Shown: positions 16,109-24,966, numbered from the stretch's first letter. The stretch: DNA of 64,000 nt from an uncultured Lachnospiraceae bacterium (GCA_947626945.1 CANQUC010000007.1:1-64000), one strand, 5' to 3'. The notes: generated from the sequence alone by a model not told the origin. A program made the numbers and translations.

Positions 16109-16576
16109 ATGACCCGCGCGGACTTTGTGGCCGATGTGGACGGCCTGTTAAAACTGGTACGAACTGAATACAATTTTACCCAGGAAAAAATGGCGCTTCT
16201 TGTGGGCATTTCCAAAAAAACCCTGGTGGAAATCGAAAAAGGCCGGTCCTCCCTGGGGTGGACCGGCGCAGTAACTGTATGTACGTTATTTTCAGACAGC
16301 CGGGTGCTGCAAAGCACCTTTGGCGGTGAGCTTTCCGACATGCTGAAAGCCCTTGCCTTTCAGGGGCTTCCAACCGCGCCCCGCCCCACTATGGGTGGTC
16401 GGGTGTGGTGGCAGGAGATCCGCGGCGAGAATGGGTGGCGCATTCAGCAAAATCTGGTCTCCCAGCACTACCGCATCCTGGACAGGAACGACAACCGGCT
16501 ATTCTCCTCTTTCGACCTGCGGGAGATCGAGGAATTCTGGAACCTGTACTGCAGGAAAGAAACACCGGACAACTGA
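16109..16576 (+). CDS. XRE-family regulator paired with the membrane protein
   Basis: A 155-residue protein with an N-terminal Cro/C1 HTH (about residues 10-65: LVRTEYNFTQEKMALLVGIS, KKTLVEIEKGRSSLGW). A C-terminal part of unknown fold follows (WWQEIRGENGWRIQQNLVSQ, then HYRILDRNDNRLFSSFD), which reads like a small ligand- or partner-binding domain. The ATG at 16109 lies six bases after the upstream stop codon; a GTG at 16100 would overlap it. Translational coupling is likely. It probably represses its own operon through the palindrome at 15589-15604. Confidence 0.82.
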   Translation: MTRADFVADVDGLLKLVRTEYNFTQEKMALLVGISKKTLVEIEKGRSSLGWTGAVTVCTLFSDSRVLQSTFGGELSDMLKALAFQGLPTAPRPTMGGRVWWQEIRGENGWRIQQNLVSQHYRILDRNDNRLFSSFDLREIEEFWNLYCRKETPDN

Positions 16577-16605
16577 CGCAAAATAATATCAGGAATCAGA
16601 AAGTC

Positions 16606-17913
16606 TCATGACACCGCCTTAAACGCTTCCTCCAGATCCTCAATGATATCGTCGATGTTTTCCGTTCCAATAGAAAGGCGGATGGTGTTGGGCTTAATGC
16701 CGGAACCAAGCAGCTCTTCTTCTGTCATCTGGGAATGGGTGGTGGATGCGGGATGGATCACCAGCGATTTCACATCCGCCACATTGGCAAGAAGCGAAAA
16801 CAGCTCCAGCTGATCAATAAAGTCCTTTGCCTTCTGAGCATCGCCTTTGATCTCAAAAGTAAAGATGGAACCGCCGCCATTGGGGAAATACTTTCCATAA
16901 AGCGCCTGCTGCCTGGGATCATCGGTAACAGAAGGATGATGCACCGCTTCTACCTGCGGGTGATTGTGCAGATACTGAACCACCTGCAGCGCATTGGTCA
17001 CATGACGTTCCACCCTCAGTGACAGAGTCTCCAGCCCCTGCAGGAAGAAAAACGCGTGGAAAGGGGAAAGGGTGGCGCCGGTATCCCGCAGCAAAATAGC
17101 GCGGATTTTGGTGACAAACGCCGCCGGTCCTACAGCCTTTGTAAAGCTGATGCCGTGATAGCTGGGATTGGGCTCTGTGAGAGAAGCGAATTTGCCGGAC
17201 GCCTCCCAGTCAAACTTGCCGCTGTCTACGATCACGCCTCCGATAGTAGTTCCGTGGCCGCCGATAAATTTGGTGGCGGAATGTACCACAATGTCCGCGC
17301 CGTACTCAATGGGCCTTACCAGATAGGGGGTGGCAAACGTATTGTCTACGATCAGGGGGATCCTGTGCTCATGGGCGATTTTCGCGATGCCGGCAATGTC
17401 CACCACGTCAGAGTTGGGATTGCCCAAAGTCTCAATGAACAGCAGCTTGGTATTTTCCCGGATAGCCTGTCTGACTTCCTCTTCATTGAAAATGTCCACA
17501 AAGGTAGTGGAAATGCCGTACTGAGGCAGCGTATGCTCAAACAGATTATAGGAACCGCCGTAAATGTTTTTTGCGGAGACGATATGATCCCCTGCCTGAG
17601 CAATGTTTTCCACCGCATAGGTAATGGCCGCCGCGCCGGAAGCCACTGCCAGAGCCGCCACTCCGCCCTCCAGAGCCGCGATCCGCTGCTCAAATACATC
17701 CTGGGTCGGATTGGTCAGCCTGCCGTAAATATTTCCCGCGTCCGTCAGGCCAAATCTGGCCGCCGCGTGATCGCTGTTGTGGAACACATAAGAAGAAGTC
17801 TGATAGATGGGAACCGCCCGCGCGTCTGTGACCGGATCCGGCTTCTCCTGTCCCGCGTGAAGCTGCAGCGTCTCAAATTTCAATTCTCTTTTATCTCTTG
17901 TTTTCTTTGCCAT
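16606..17913 (-). CDS. metY: O-acetylhomoserine sulfhydrylase
   Basis: A PLP enzyme of the Cys/Met-metabolism family that makes homocysteine from O-acetylhomoserine and sulfide for direct methionine synthesis. The 435 residues fit the family's 420-440. Motifs: [16 protein letters not shown] at the start, YGRLTNPT, the PLP-Lys in [12 protein letters not shown] (around 210), and the C-terminal [14 protein letters not shown] typical of this group rather than of MetB/MetC. An AGGAGA site precedes the ATG. It is a single-gene unit behind a strong promoter at 17961-17989. No SAM riboswitch or T-box is visible in the short leader. Confidence 0.93.
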   Translation of the reverse strand: MAKKTRDKRELKFETLQLHAGQEKPDPVTDARAVPIYQTSSYVFHNSDHAAARFGLTDAGNIYGRLTNPTQDVFEQRIAALEGGVAALAVASGAAAITYAVENIAQAGDHIVSAKNIYGGSYNLFEHTLPQYGISTTFVDIFNEEEVRQAIRENTKLLFIETLGNPNSDVVDIAGIAKIAHEHRIPLIVDNTFATPYLVRPIEYGADIVVHSATKFIGGHGTTIGGVIVDSGKFDWEASGKFASLTEPNPSYHGISFTKAVGPAAFVTKIRAILLRDTGATLSPFHAFFFLQGLETLSLRVERHVTNALQVVQYLHNHPQVEAVHHPSVTDDPRQQALYGKYFPNGGGSIFTFEIKGDAQKAKDFIDQLELFSLLANVADVKSLVIHPASTTHSQMTEEELLGSGIKPNTIRLSIGTENIDDIIEDLEEAFKAVS

Positions 17914-17960
17914 AGTATGCTCTCCTTTTATTTCCTATTATTTCTATAGGTTTTATGTGC

Positions 17961-17989
17961 ATACTATCATACTCTATTTGGAAAGTCAA
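17961..17989 (-). promoter_or_regulatory. Predicted metY promoter
   Basis: Minus-strand TTGACT (17989-17984), 17-bp spacer, TAGTAT (17966-17961), about 45 bp upstream of the start codon. Confidence 0.6.
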
Positions 17990-18028
17990 CACCTTTTTCA
18001 ATTTTTTTGAATTGATTTTCTCTGAGCC

Positions 18029-18808
18029 TTATGCGGTCAGATACGCTTTCATAGTGCGCAGCGCCCCTTTCTCCAGACGGCTTACCTGAGCCTGACTGAT
18101 GCCAATTTCCTCCGCCACCTCCATCTGGGTCTTTCCCTCAAAAAACCGCAGCCGGATGATGTAGTTTTCCCGCTCGTTCAGCCGTTTCATGGCTTCGGTG
18201 AGAGACATATGCTCCACCCAGTTTTCTTCTTTGTTTTTCTTGTCGCTGATCTGATCCATGACATACAGGGTGTCTCCGCCCTCAGAATACACCGGATCAT
18301 ACAGGCTCACAGGGCTTTGGATGGCGTCCAGGGCAAACACGATGTCCTCCTTGGAAATGCCGATCTCCTGTGAGATTTCCTGAACCGTAGGCTCCTTTAA
18401 ATTTTTCTTGGTCAGCGTTTCCTTTGCGTAGATCGCCTTATATGCCGTATCCCGCAAAGAACGGCTTACCCGTATGCTGTTGTTGTCCCGCAAAAACCGG
18501 CGGATCTCCCCAATGATCATGGGTACCGCGTAAGTAGAAAATTTTACATTCATGGAAGCGTCAAAATTGTCAATTGCCTTGATGAGCCCGATACAGCCGA
18601 TCTGGAACAGGTCGTCCGCGTTTTCATTGCTGTTTGGAAACCGTTTGATGACGCTTAGTACCAGCCGGAGATTTCCTTTGATGTACTGCTCTCTTGCTTC
18701 CATATCCCCTTCTTTGATTTTTTCAAACAGTGCTTCCTTTTCTTCATTTTTCAATAGAGGAAGCTTGGATGTATTCACGCCGCAGATCTCAACTTTGTAA
18801 AGTGCCAT
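18029..18808 (-). CDS. sigG: Sporulation sigma factor G
   Basis: The late forespore sigma factor, which directs genes for spore protection and germination. The 259 residues show region 1.2/2.1 (KNEEKEALFEKIKEGDMEAR), region 2 (NLRLVLSVIKRFPNSNENADDLFQ, cut here, then GLIKAIDNFD), and region 2.4/3 (STYAVPMIIGEIRRFLRDNN and IRVSRSLRDTA). Region 4 follows with the HTH QMEVAEEIGISQAQVSRLEK. The start MALYKVEICGVNTSKLP matches SigG proteins, whose N-terminal motif binds the anti-sigma factor. The ribosome site lies inside a strong hairpin (18812-18846), which should hold translation down. It is downstream of the ABC permease gene on the same strand, not directly after sigE as in most spore formers. 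Confidence 0.95.
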   Translation of the reverse strand: MALYKVEICGVNTSKLPLLKNEEKEALFEKIKEGDMEAREQYIKGNLRLVLSVIKRFPNSNENADDLFQIGCIGLIKAIDNFDASMNVKFSTYAVPMIIGEIRRFLRDNNSIRVSRSLRDTAYKAIYAKETLTKKNLKEPTVQEISQEIGISKEDIVFALDAIQSPVSLYDPVYSEGGDTLYVMDQISDKKNKEENWVEHMSLTEAMKRLNERENYIIRLRFFEGKTQMEVAEEIGISQAQVSRLEKGALRTMKAYLTA

Positions 18809-18811
18809 AAA

Positions 18812-18846
18812 AGAATCCTCCTAATGTGATTTATTAGGAGGATTCT
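18812..18846 (-). promoter_or_regulatory. sigG leader hairpin that buries the ribosome binding site
   Basis: Perfect 14-bp stem (18812-18825 with 18833-18846) and a 7-nt loop; the 3' arm ATTAGGAGGATTC contains the AGGAGG of sigG, and the ATG follows four bases after the stem. With every base of the Shine-Dalgarno paired, ribosome access should be poor. A leader hairpin occluding the ribosome site is described for B. subtilis sigG, where it tunes the switch to late forespore expression. Confidence 0.85.
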
Positions 18847-18917
18847 CACATCCGGTTTTGAATATTCAGTTTCCGGAAAAATATAAAAAATATTGGCCCT
18901 TGACAAAGAATTTGTCT

Positions 18918-21134
18918 TTAATACTGAAATGAATTGCGGTGGAAATTGCTGCCGCAGTTTATGATTTGCTTTAATGATTTCAGTTCCTCATATGTCAGGT
19001 TGTACCAGTGTCCTCTGGTAGGCTGGCCGTCGATATTTTTGGTCACCAGGAAAAACATGCTCTGTTCCGGATCCAGTTCCGTTTCCTTATGAGAGGAAAG
19101 CAAACGCTCCAGCTCCTGCAGATCCCCGTTGTCCAGCGTATTTCCGGAATAGCCGGAATCGTAATAGAGATCCCCTTCTCCCCAGTCATACTGCCCGGCC
19201 TTCAGGCAGTCTTTCGGATTTTTTTGATCCGGCAGATATAGAATGTAAGACAGGGACGCTGATTCAGCGGGGGATTTGGTCTGAATATAATTGACGAACC
19301 AGTCCAGGTCAAAATCCTTTCGCCGCTCATTTCCCATATCCGCCAGTTTTTTCAGGGTTTTCGGCATGGAAACGGTAATCGGAAAATCAAAAGTTCCGTC
19401 ATCGCTGCTTATTTCCAGGAAATCTACCACCCCATAGGTATTAAAAGCCGATCCCAGATAAAAGCTCAGCGGCGGCTCCTTTTCTTCCACTTCCTGACAC
19501 AACGTTTCATAAAGCTTTGCAAGTTCCACTTCAGAAAAATCATACCCGCAGGCGCCGCAGTGAAAACTGGTGATCCCATGTCCATAATCTATTCCGTATT
19601 TTTCCTGATTTTCCTTTTTGTATTCCGGCATTTTGATGGAATCTCCTGCTGAAATGGTATCTGCCTTTTTCACCAGCAATTCCCGAACCGTACTGCACTC
19701 TTCCTGGGTAAGTCCCACATACCGCGTCTGGGTTTCCGTGTCTGTTTTGATTTTGATCAGAGGCGAGCCGTATGCGGTTTCGTAGAATCCCCCAATCATT
19801 TCTTCATATTGCTGTTTGTTTCGCTTGAACAGCGCCATCTGCTGAGGCAGCTCCTTGCCTATGACGGAAGTAACCTCTTTATCGTCCAGTTCAATCTCTC
19901 TGATTGCTTGTGCCGCTTCCGGCAGCGCGTTCTCCATATCAGTGACCATACCTTGCACCGAGACGCTCTGTATCTTATCCGCGGCGGGAACATGGTCGAT
20001 CACCGCTTTTCCCGACAGGAAAAAAGGCAGAAACACCACGATATTCAAAGCCGCCAGAATGGGAAGCTGCACCAGGCATTTTACTGCGCTTTTCAGCTGC
20101 TTTGTACAGATCAGTTCATATACGAAGCAGACCGCCACGCCCAGCACAAACCAGAACAAAATGCCTGCCAGCTGGCCTTCCGGCTTCTCCGTGTGAAGCA
20201 GATAGTCCGCCAGCTTCACCGTACCCACCAGCGTGCACACAAGGGCCACTGCCATCCGCAGCGTGCTGTGAAATCCCTTGTAGGCAACTGCCTGCTCGGC
20301 CGCTTCGCTTTTTCTGCGGCAGAACAGCACGCCTCCTGCCGCCAGATACAGAATGCCCAAAATACTGCTGTACACCACGGGCACCGCGAAACCGGTATAA
20401 AGCTCCGCCCCGCTCATGTAAAGATCTACAACCAGAGAGAACGTAAAAACAGATCCTCCCAAAGAAGAGAAATACAGCTGATAAGCCGGATTGATCAGAC
20501 TATAGATCCCTTTTCCCACCGGAATCACCGACAGCATGTCATAGTAGCTGCTGACCAGAATGCTGAGGATCACCCGGGGCACAAGCATGATTACCAGAAA
20601 GGCGATCACGTTGGTAAAGGTTCTTCCCGTCATGGACATTGCCAGAGCCATGCCGCCCATAACAAGGACGGTACCTGCCAGTCTGAGCAGGATCGACTGC
20701 CATATCAGGTCAGAATTCCCCGAGGCCCTCCCTGCCAGAACCGTAATCGCCATACCCTGTTCCGAATTGAGTCCGCTTGCAAAAAGCGCGGCGGAGGCAA
20801 GGCTGACCGCCTGATACACCACAATGACCAGACAGGCCCACGCAAACACGGCGCTTAAATAGGACAGATACACGGTGATCCTTTTCTGGGGACACCCGTG
20901 ATAAAAATCGCTGCCTCTCCGTTTATTGAGAAACCCAAAGAGTGTGATCATCATCACCGGTACCATCAGGATATAGATCAGATTGCCCAGATTAACCAGC
21001 ACCTCAAGACCTGTTATCTGCATGATCAGCGCAAATGCCACAGCAATGATCAGGCCCGCGATGCCAATCCATTTCAACTGTTTGAAGCCGTCGGCAAACA
21101 ATCCTCTATTCCACAGTTTCGTTTTGGTTTTCAT
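18918..21134 (-). CDS. ABC transporter permease with large extracytoplasmic domain
   Basis: A 738-residue membrane subunit of the YtrC/D-like type. Residues 20-300 hold about six membrane segments, 310-400 a further group, and residues about 410-735 form a large soluble domain outside the membrane with a CGACGYDF-type Cys pair. The ATG at 21134 follows AAGGAGG and lies inside the end of the ATPase gene (29-bp overlap); longer starts upstream lack a site. Substrate unknown; relatives in Firmicutes respond to envelope stress or take part in acetoin or antibiotic handling, and the sequence does not choose between these. It is the last gene of the gntR-ATPase-permease operon and sits directly upstream of sigG. 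Confidence 0.87.
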   Translation of the reverse strand: MKTKTKLWNRGLFADGFKQLKWIGIAGLIIAVAFALIMQITGLEVLVNLGNLIYILMVPVMMITLFGFLNKRRGSDFYHGCPQKRITVYLSYLSAVFAWACLVIVVYQAVSLASAALFASGLNSEQGMAITVLAGRASGNSDLIWQSILLRLAGTVLVMGGMALAMSMTGRTFTNVIAFLVIMLVPRVILSILVSSYYDMLSVIPVGKGIYSLINPAYQLYFSSLGGSVFTFSLVVDLYMSGAELYTGFAVPVVYSSILGILYLAAGGVLFCRRKSEAAEQAVAYKGFHSTLRMAVALVCTLVGTVKLADYLLHTEKPEGQLAGILFWFVLGVAVCFVYELICTKQLKSAVKCLVQLPILAALNIVVFLPFFLSGKAVIDHVPAADKIQSVSVQGMVTDMENALPEAAQAIREIELDDKEVTSVIGKELPQQMALFKRNKQQYEEMIGGFYETAYGSPLIKIKTDTETQTRYVGLTQEECSTVRELLVKKADTISAGDSIKMPEYKKENQEKYGIDYGHGITSFHCGACGYDFSEVELAKLYETLCQEVEEKEPPLSFYLGSAFNTYGVVDFLEISSDDGTFDFPITVSMPKTLKKLADMGNERRKDFDLDWFVNYIQTKSPAESASLSYILYLPDQKNPKDCLKAGQYDWGEGDLYYDSGYSGNTLDNGDLQELERLLSSHKETELDPEQSMFFLVTKNIDGQPTRGHWYNLTYEELKSLKQIINCGSNFHRNSFQY

Positions 21135-22050
21135 TTTGCACCGCCTCCTTTTCCGCCGGTTCCGGGTCAAATACATAGCCAAGCGCGTCCAGCTCATAGG
21201 TAAAGACTTCCTCCAGAGAAAGGGGAAGCACTTCCAGAATAGCCGGATGAAGCTCCTTTAAATACGCCACGGTCTCTTCTTTTTCTCCCCGCACGATCAG
21301 GCTGCTGACTTTTCCCTGCTTTGTACATTTCAGCAGCGCCAGCTGATCGAACAGCTTCTGATCGTAATTGTAATCAAATGCCACCTGAATCTTAAACAGC
21401 GACGTCTGCAGATCCGTGATGTCGCTTTCAAAGATCAGCCCGCCCTTGTAAAGCATGGCAAGCTGATCGCAGAAACCCTCCAGCTCCCGCAGGGAATGTG
21501 AAGACAAAAGCACCGCCATTTTGTGCTCCTCCACTTCCCGGCAGACTACGGATTTTACCAGATTCCGCATGATGGGATCCAGCCCGTCAAAGGTTTCGTC
21601 CAGCAGCAGATATCCGGGTCTGCAGGCAAGGGCAAGGATAATGGCCGCCTGCCGTTTCATTCCCTTGGAAAAAGACTGGACGGACACTTTCATATTCAGC
21701 TGAAAGGTCTCCGCCAGAGACTGAAAATACCCATTGTCAAATGACGGATACAATGCCGCGTACAGCTTTGCCATTCTTTTCAGAGAAGCCCCATGCAGAA
21801 AAAACAGCTCATCCGGAACAAATACCAGCTGATCCTTGGCTGCTGCATGTTCGTACACCGGAACCCCGTCAATCTCCACGGTGCCCTCATTTTGCCGGTA
21901 AACTCCCGCCAGAATCCGGAGCAGTGTGGATTTCCCGGCGCCGTTTGCCCCTACCAGACCATAGATCTTTCCTTTTTCCATGGAAAAACTGACCTGATCC
22001 AGAGCTTTCACTTTTCCAAAACATTTTGTCACACCCGCCGCTGTGATCAT
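21106..22050 (-). CDS. ABC transporter ATP-binding protein (YtrB-like)
   Basis: A 314-residue ATPase subunit: Walker A GANGAGKST (about 34-42), Q-loop region, signature SKGMKRQ (about 128), Walker B YLLLDETFDGLDP (about 148-160), switch His in LSSHSLRELEG. The C-terminal 80 residues are an accessory domain. Its ATG overlaps the gntR stop by four bases (ATGA) and its end overlaps the permease start, so the three are a tightly coupled operon. It energises the permease next to it. Confidence 0.92.
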   Translation of the reverse strand: MITAAGVTKCFGKVKALDQVSFSMEKGKIYGLVGANGAGKSTLLRILAGVYRQNEGTVEIDGVPVYEHAAAKDQLVFVPDELFFLHGASLKRMAKLYAALYPSFDNGYFQSLAETFQLNMKVSVQSFSKGMKRQAAIILALACRPGYLLLDETFDGLDPIMRNLVKSVVCREVEEHKMAVLLSSHSLRELEGFCDQLAMLYKGGLIFESDITDLQTSLFKIQVAFDYNYDQKLFDQLALLKCTKQGKVSSLIVRGEKEETVAYLKELHPAILEVLPLSLEEVFTYELDALGYVFDPEPAEKEAVQNENQNETVE

Positions 22051-22433
22051 ACCTTTTTTTCCCCCTTTTCTTTTTCATATACCTGATCGATCAACGCGTA
22101 CAACTCTTCTTTTTTGATCCCGCTCATGGAAAGCTGCCGCAGCTGCTCCTCCAGCGCCGCCAGTTCGCCCCGTTTCTGCTGCTGCAAAATGCCGCGGGCG
22201 TTGGCCGTGATAAAACAGCCCTTTCCGGGAGCCGAATAAATCAGGCCCTGTCTGTCCAGCTCCTTAAAAGCTTTTTGTACGGTATTTGGATTCAATGACA
22301 GAGACGCCGACAGCTGGCGAACCGTGGGGATCTGATCTCCGGCGGTCAAAATGCCCGACAGAATGAATTTTTTCGTCTGCTCCACGATCTGCTCATAGAC
22401 CGGCACCCTGGACATTACATCAACCTGATACAT
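22047..22433 (-). CDS. GntR-family regulator (YtrA subfamily)
   Basis: A 128-residue repressor-type protein: winged HTH PVYEQIVEQTKKFILSGILT, with TVRQLSASLSLNPNTVQKAF as the recognition part, then a short two-helix dimerisation tail rather than a full ligand domain, which marks the YtrA subfamily. Members usually repress their own ABC-transporter operon. Here the gene is first in the operon, and a candidate operator (22468-22499) lies between the promoter and the start. The inducing signal is not readable; in this subfamily cell-wall antibiotics are common inducers. Confidence 0.9.
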   Translation of the reverse strand: MYQVDVMSRVPVYEQIVEQTKKFILSGILTAGDQIPTVRQLSASLSLNPNTVQKAFKELDRQGLIYSAPGKGCFITANARGILQQQKRGELAALEEQLRQLSMSGIKKEELYALIDQVYEKEKGEKKV

Positions 22434-22467
22434 AAGCTCCTCCTTTCTTTTGAGATTCGGTTTGTCA

Positions 22468-22539
22468 GTGCACTACTTGTATTACTTTGAATAGTACACC
22501 TGTTACGCTCATTATAGGGGAAACCATTCCGGCTGTCAA
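22468..22539 (-). promoter_or_regulatory. gntR operon promoter and inverted-repeat operator
   Basis: Minus-strand consensus promoter TTGACA (22539-22534), 17-bp spacer, TATAAT (22516-22511). Just downstream is an inverted repeat GTGCACTA (22468-22475) and TAGTACAC (22492-22499), one mismatch, 16 bp between the arms. This is the spacing and position expected for a YtrA-type repressor site. Confidence 0.75.
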
Positions 22540-22549
22540 GAATTTTTCT

Positions 22550-22605
22550 GAAAAACAAAAAAATAAGAACGACCGTTACATCTCTTTCGACATAACGGCC
22601 GTTCT
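22550..22605 (-). terminator. Intrinsic terminator of the decayed transcript
   Basis: Hairpin AGAACGGCCGTTA / TAACGGTCGTTCT (one mismatch) followed on the minus strand by TTATTTTTTTG. It ends the transcript starting near 23040 and insulates the gntR promoter. Confidence 0.8.
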
Positions 22606-22691
22606 ACTCAGCTTCCATATTCAATTTTCCCACACACTTTCTGCTAATTTGTTAGCCTTTATTTTTTTCATTCCCCGTTTTGAGTTTTTAT

Positions 22692-23001
22692 TCAACTCTT
22701 TAGAATGTTACGATCATCTATATAAATGTCATGATCAAAAGCGATTTCGGACTTTTTTCCTTTTTGTGTTGTGTTGTATTTTTTCATTGAAAGGAAATAA
22801 CGGATTATTGGAGTGTTTTGCTTTTCATCATGTGTGGTAACTTGTTCAATATAAGTATCAGCCTGTAATTCACCTGCTCATCTTTTTCCTGGCTGCATGC
22901 CTTTTGAATTTTCTTTTCATCTCATGTGGAACAGGTCTTCTATATGGGGAATGCGCTGATCTTACCACTCTTATATTGACGGATTTTTGTTACGTTCCCA
23001 T
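22692..23001 (-). pseudogene. Decayed small gene in the sigE-gntR gap
   Basis: The 770-bp gap holds a complete transcription unit without an intact gene. After the promoter at 23048-23076, an AAGGAGG site leads to ATG at 23001, but the frame reads MGT and stops. Past that stop the same frame continues QKSVNIRVVRSAHSPYRRP and KRKFKRHAARKKMSR. A frameshift near 22875 then joins GELQADTYIEQVTTHDEKQ, then IIRYFLSMKKYN and KSEIAFDHDIYIDDRN, ending near 22692. Composition and continuity look like a coding sequence of about 100 codons broken by one stop and one shift. I do not recognise the family. A regulatory RNA is the alternative. Confidence 0.45.
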
Positions 23002-23047
23002 TGGTGTGTCCTCCTTGTGTTTACCCCTGTTGTTTTTTGTTGTATTC

Positions 23048-23076
23048 ATCATAGCAAAGGATTTTTGATTTGTCAA
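23048..23076 (-). promoter_or_regulatory. Consensus promoter of the decayed small gene
   Basis: Minus-strand TTGACA (23076-23071), 17-bp spacer, TATGAT (23053-23048). Strong match in an otherwise AT-rich intergenic stretch; the region 23080-23200 above it shows only AT-rich sequence and no gene. Confidence 0.65.
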
Positions 23077-23204
23077 TACTTTTTTTGAAAAAATTTTATA
23101 TTTTTTCATTTTTATTTTCTATTTTTGTTTTAATCTGATTATTTGTTTAAATATTATATAATATTCAAATAATTAAAACGATTGCAGAAGTTTTGACGAT
23201 TCCA

Positions 23205-23939
23205 TCATTGGAACCGCAGGATTTCCTTTTTCAGCCGTTTCATGATCTTTTTCTCCAGCCTGGAAATATAGGACTGGGAGATCCCCAGAAGATCCGCCAC
23301 TTCCTTTTGGGTCATTTCCCGCTCTTCCGCGTTTCCAATGCCAAAACGCAGCTGCACAATGGTCTTTTCCCGGGAGGTCAGCTTGTCAATGGCCTTTTCC
23401 AGCAGATGCCGCTCCACCTCGTCCTCTACGTTCCGGTAGATCACGTCCTCGTCTGTGCCAAGGATATCCGACAGCAGCAGTTCATTGCCGTCCCAGTCCA
23501 CATTCAGAGGCTCGTCAATGGAAACTTCCATTTTGGTCTTGGCCGTCCGCCGCAGATACATCAGGATCTCATTTTCAATACACCTGGAGGCATAGGTCGC
23601 CAGCTTGATCTTTTTCTGAGGATCAAAGGTGTTGATGGATTTGATCAGCCCGATGGTGCCGATGGAGATCAGATCTTCCACCCCCACACCGGTGTTGTCA
23701 AATTTTTTTGCTATGTACACCACCAGCCGCAGATTATGCTCGATCAGCACGCTGCGGGCTTCCTCTCCCAGATCCGTTTCCAGCTCCGCCACCATTTCCG
23801 CTTCCCGTTCAGGGTCAAGCGGCGGCGGCAAAATCTCTGCTCCTCCGATATAATGAATGTCTCCCTGCAGCGTCATCATCATATTCTGCAGAGAAGGCAG
23901 TACATGAATGGACAATCTATTGGCTAACGATGCTTTCAT
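23205..23939 (-). CDS. sigE: Sporulation sigma factor E precursor
   Basis: The early mother-cell sigma factor, made as an inactive membrane-bound precursor and activated by removal of its N-terminal pro-sequence. The 244 residues begin [13 protein letters not shown], giving the pro-region and the [12 protein letters not shown] processing area. Region 2 follows ([40 protein letters not shown]) and region 4 with the [23 protein letters not shown]. The ATG at 23939 has TTGGAGG upstream; an in-frame ATG at 23960 lies within the spoIIGA end. It follows spoIIGA by 17 bp, the conserved order that supplies its protease. Confidence 0.95.
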   Translation of the reverse strand: MKASLANRLSIHVLPSLQNMMMTLQGDIHYIGGAEILPPPLDPEREAEMVAELETDLGEEARSVLIEHNLRLVVYIAKKFDNTGVGVEDLISIGTIGLIKSINTFDPQKKIKLATYASRCIENEILMYLRRTAKTKMEVSIDEPLNVDWDGNELLLSDILGTDEDVIYRNVEDEVERHLLEKAIDKLTSREKTIVQLRFGIGNAEEREMTQKEVADLLGISQSYISRLEKKIMKRLKKEILRFQ

Positions 23940-23956
23940 ATGCAAACCTCCAAATT

Positions 23957-24820
23957 TCATGGGATAATAGCTTCCTCCAACAGCTTCGGGTTCAGGATAA
24001 TCTCATAAGCGCCTGTGGAAGACAGCGGGCCGGGGCTCAGTCCCAGCAGGCCTTTGCGTATCACCGCCTCCCTATTTTCCCCCTGAATACAAAAATAAGG
24101 TACGGTCAGCACCGGCATCAGACCGCCCGGGCATCCTACGCTGTGGTATGGGATCAGTTTCCAGACTTCCGCCCCATCCTCCGGGATCTGATGGCTGGAT
24201 CTGATCTGATCATACTGTTCCCTGATTTGCGGGCTCATGTTCTGCAAAACCCTGTCCGCCCATACAACCGACACCGGCGTTTTTGTAAAGGGCGCCTGAA
24301 GCAGGTTGCCGGTATCTAAAAGACCTTTCAGGTGCAAAGTTCCGGTTTCCGCCGGAATATGTACGGTACAAAGATTCTTCGCGCGAAATTTCAGCCTTTC
24401 ATATAAATACCGACCTGCCGTCAGGAGCAGAAAACACGCCGCCACCGCGGCAAAATAAGAGCCGGGCCTTAACTGTTGCTGCAGCCAGTCCAGCATACCC
24501 CCAAGCAAAAAAGCCATTCCGTATATGGCCAGGATCTGCAGGATCCGCCCCCGGAGGCTCTTTGGACGAAACGCGACCTCTCCCATAAGCACACACAGCA
24601 GGATCCCCGCGCACAGACTTCCAAAGCCCCGGGAAAGAAAAGAAAATCCCTCCGTCATTCCCAGAACCGTCAGCACACAGCCCCCAAACGCCCCTGCCAG
24701 GGCTCCGCCAAACAGTCTTTTCCAGCTGGTAAATCTGCCTCTCAGCAAAGTCTGCCGGACCGTCAGGAGCACTATGGCGTCCATCATGAAATTCAGGGCA
24801 AACAATACATCAATATACAT
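23957..24820 (-). CDS. spoIIGA: Sigma-E processing peptidase SpoIIGA
   Basis: A membrane-anchored aspartic protease that cleaves pro-sigma-E in the mother cell after a forespore signal. The 287 residues have five hydrophobic segments in the first 150 ([20 protein letters not shown] first), then the protease domain with the catalytic Asp in [10 protein letters not shown], and the conserved KLIPYHSVG and [20 protein letters not shown] blocks. It is first in the spoIIGA-sigE operon. The promoter upstream has the unusual long spacer known from B. subtilis spoIIG and is flanked by Spo0A-like boxes. Confidence 0.93.
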   Translation of the reverse strand: MYIDVLFALNFMMDAIVLLTVRQTLLRGRFTSWKRLFGGALAGAFGGCVLTVLGMTEGFSFLSRGFGSLCAGILLCVLMGEVAFRPKSLRGRILQILAIYGMAFLLGGMLDWLQQQLRPGSYFAAVAACFLLLTAGRYLYERLKFRAKNLCTVHIPAETGTLHLKGLLDTGNLLQAPFTKTPVSVVWADRVLQNMSPQIREQYDQIRSSHQIPEDGAEVWKLIPYHSVGCPGGLMPVLTVPYFCIQGENREAVIRKGLLGLSPGPLSSTGAYEIILNPKLLEEAIIP

Positions 24821-24859
24821 ACCGGCTCCGTTACAGACGTCTATGTTTGAACTGTTTCA

Positions 24860-24944
24860 ATTATACCCAAAGCGCCCTATAAAATTTGTCAAACCATGGA
24901 TGATTTTTGAAAAGTTTCTTCGCAATTTTCTTGGGAATCCGACA
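24860..24944 (-). promoter_or_regulatory. spoIIG-type promoter with 21-bp spacer and Spo0A-like boxes
   Basis: Minus-strand TTGACA (24892-24887) and TATAAT (24865-24860) are both perfect hexamers but lie 21 bp apart, not 17. Matches to the TGNCGAA box: TGTCAAA at 24887-24893 (plus strand, overlapping the -35), TTGCGAA at 24919-24925 and TGTCGGA at 24938-24944 (minus strand). B. subtilis spoIIG has the same overlong spacing and needs Spo0A~P. Confidence 0.75.
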
Positions 24945-24966
24945 CCCTGTCACGGGATCCGGACAT

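Noticed and set aside
17914..17960. Possible SAM riboswitch or T-box before metY
   Set aside because: The leader is too short and lacks the conserved stems.
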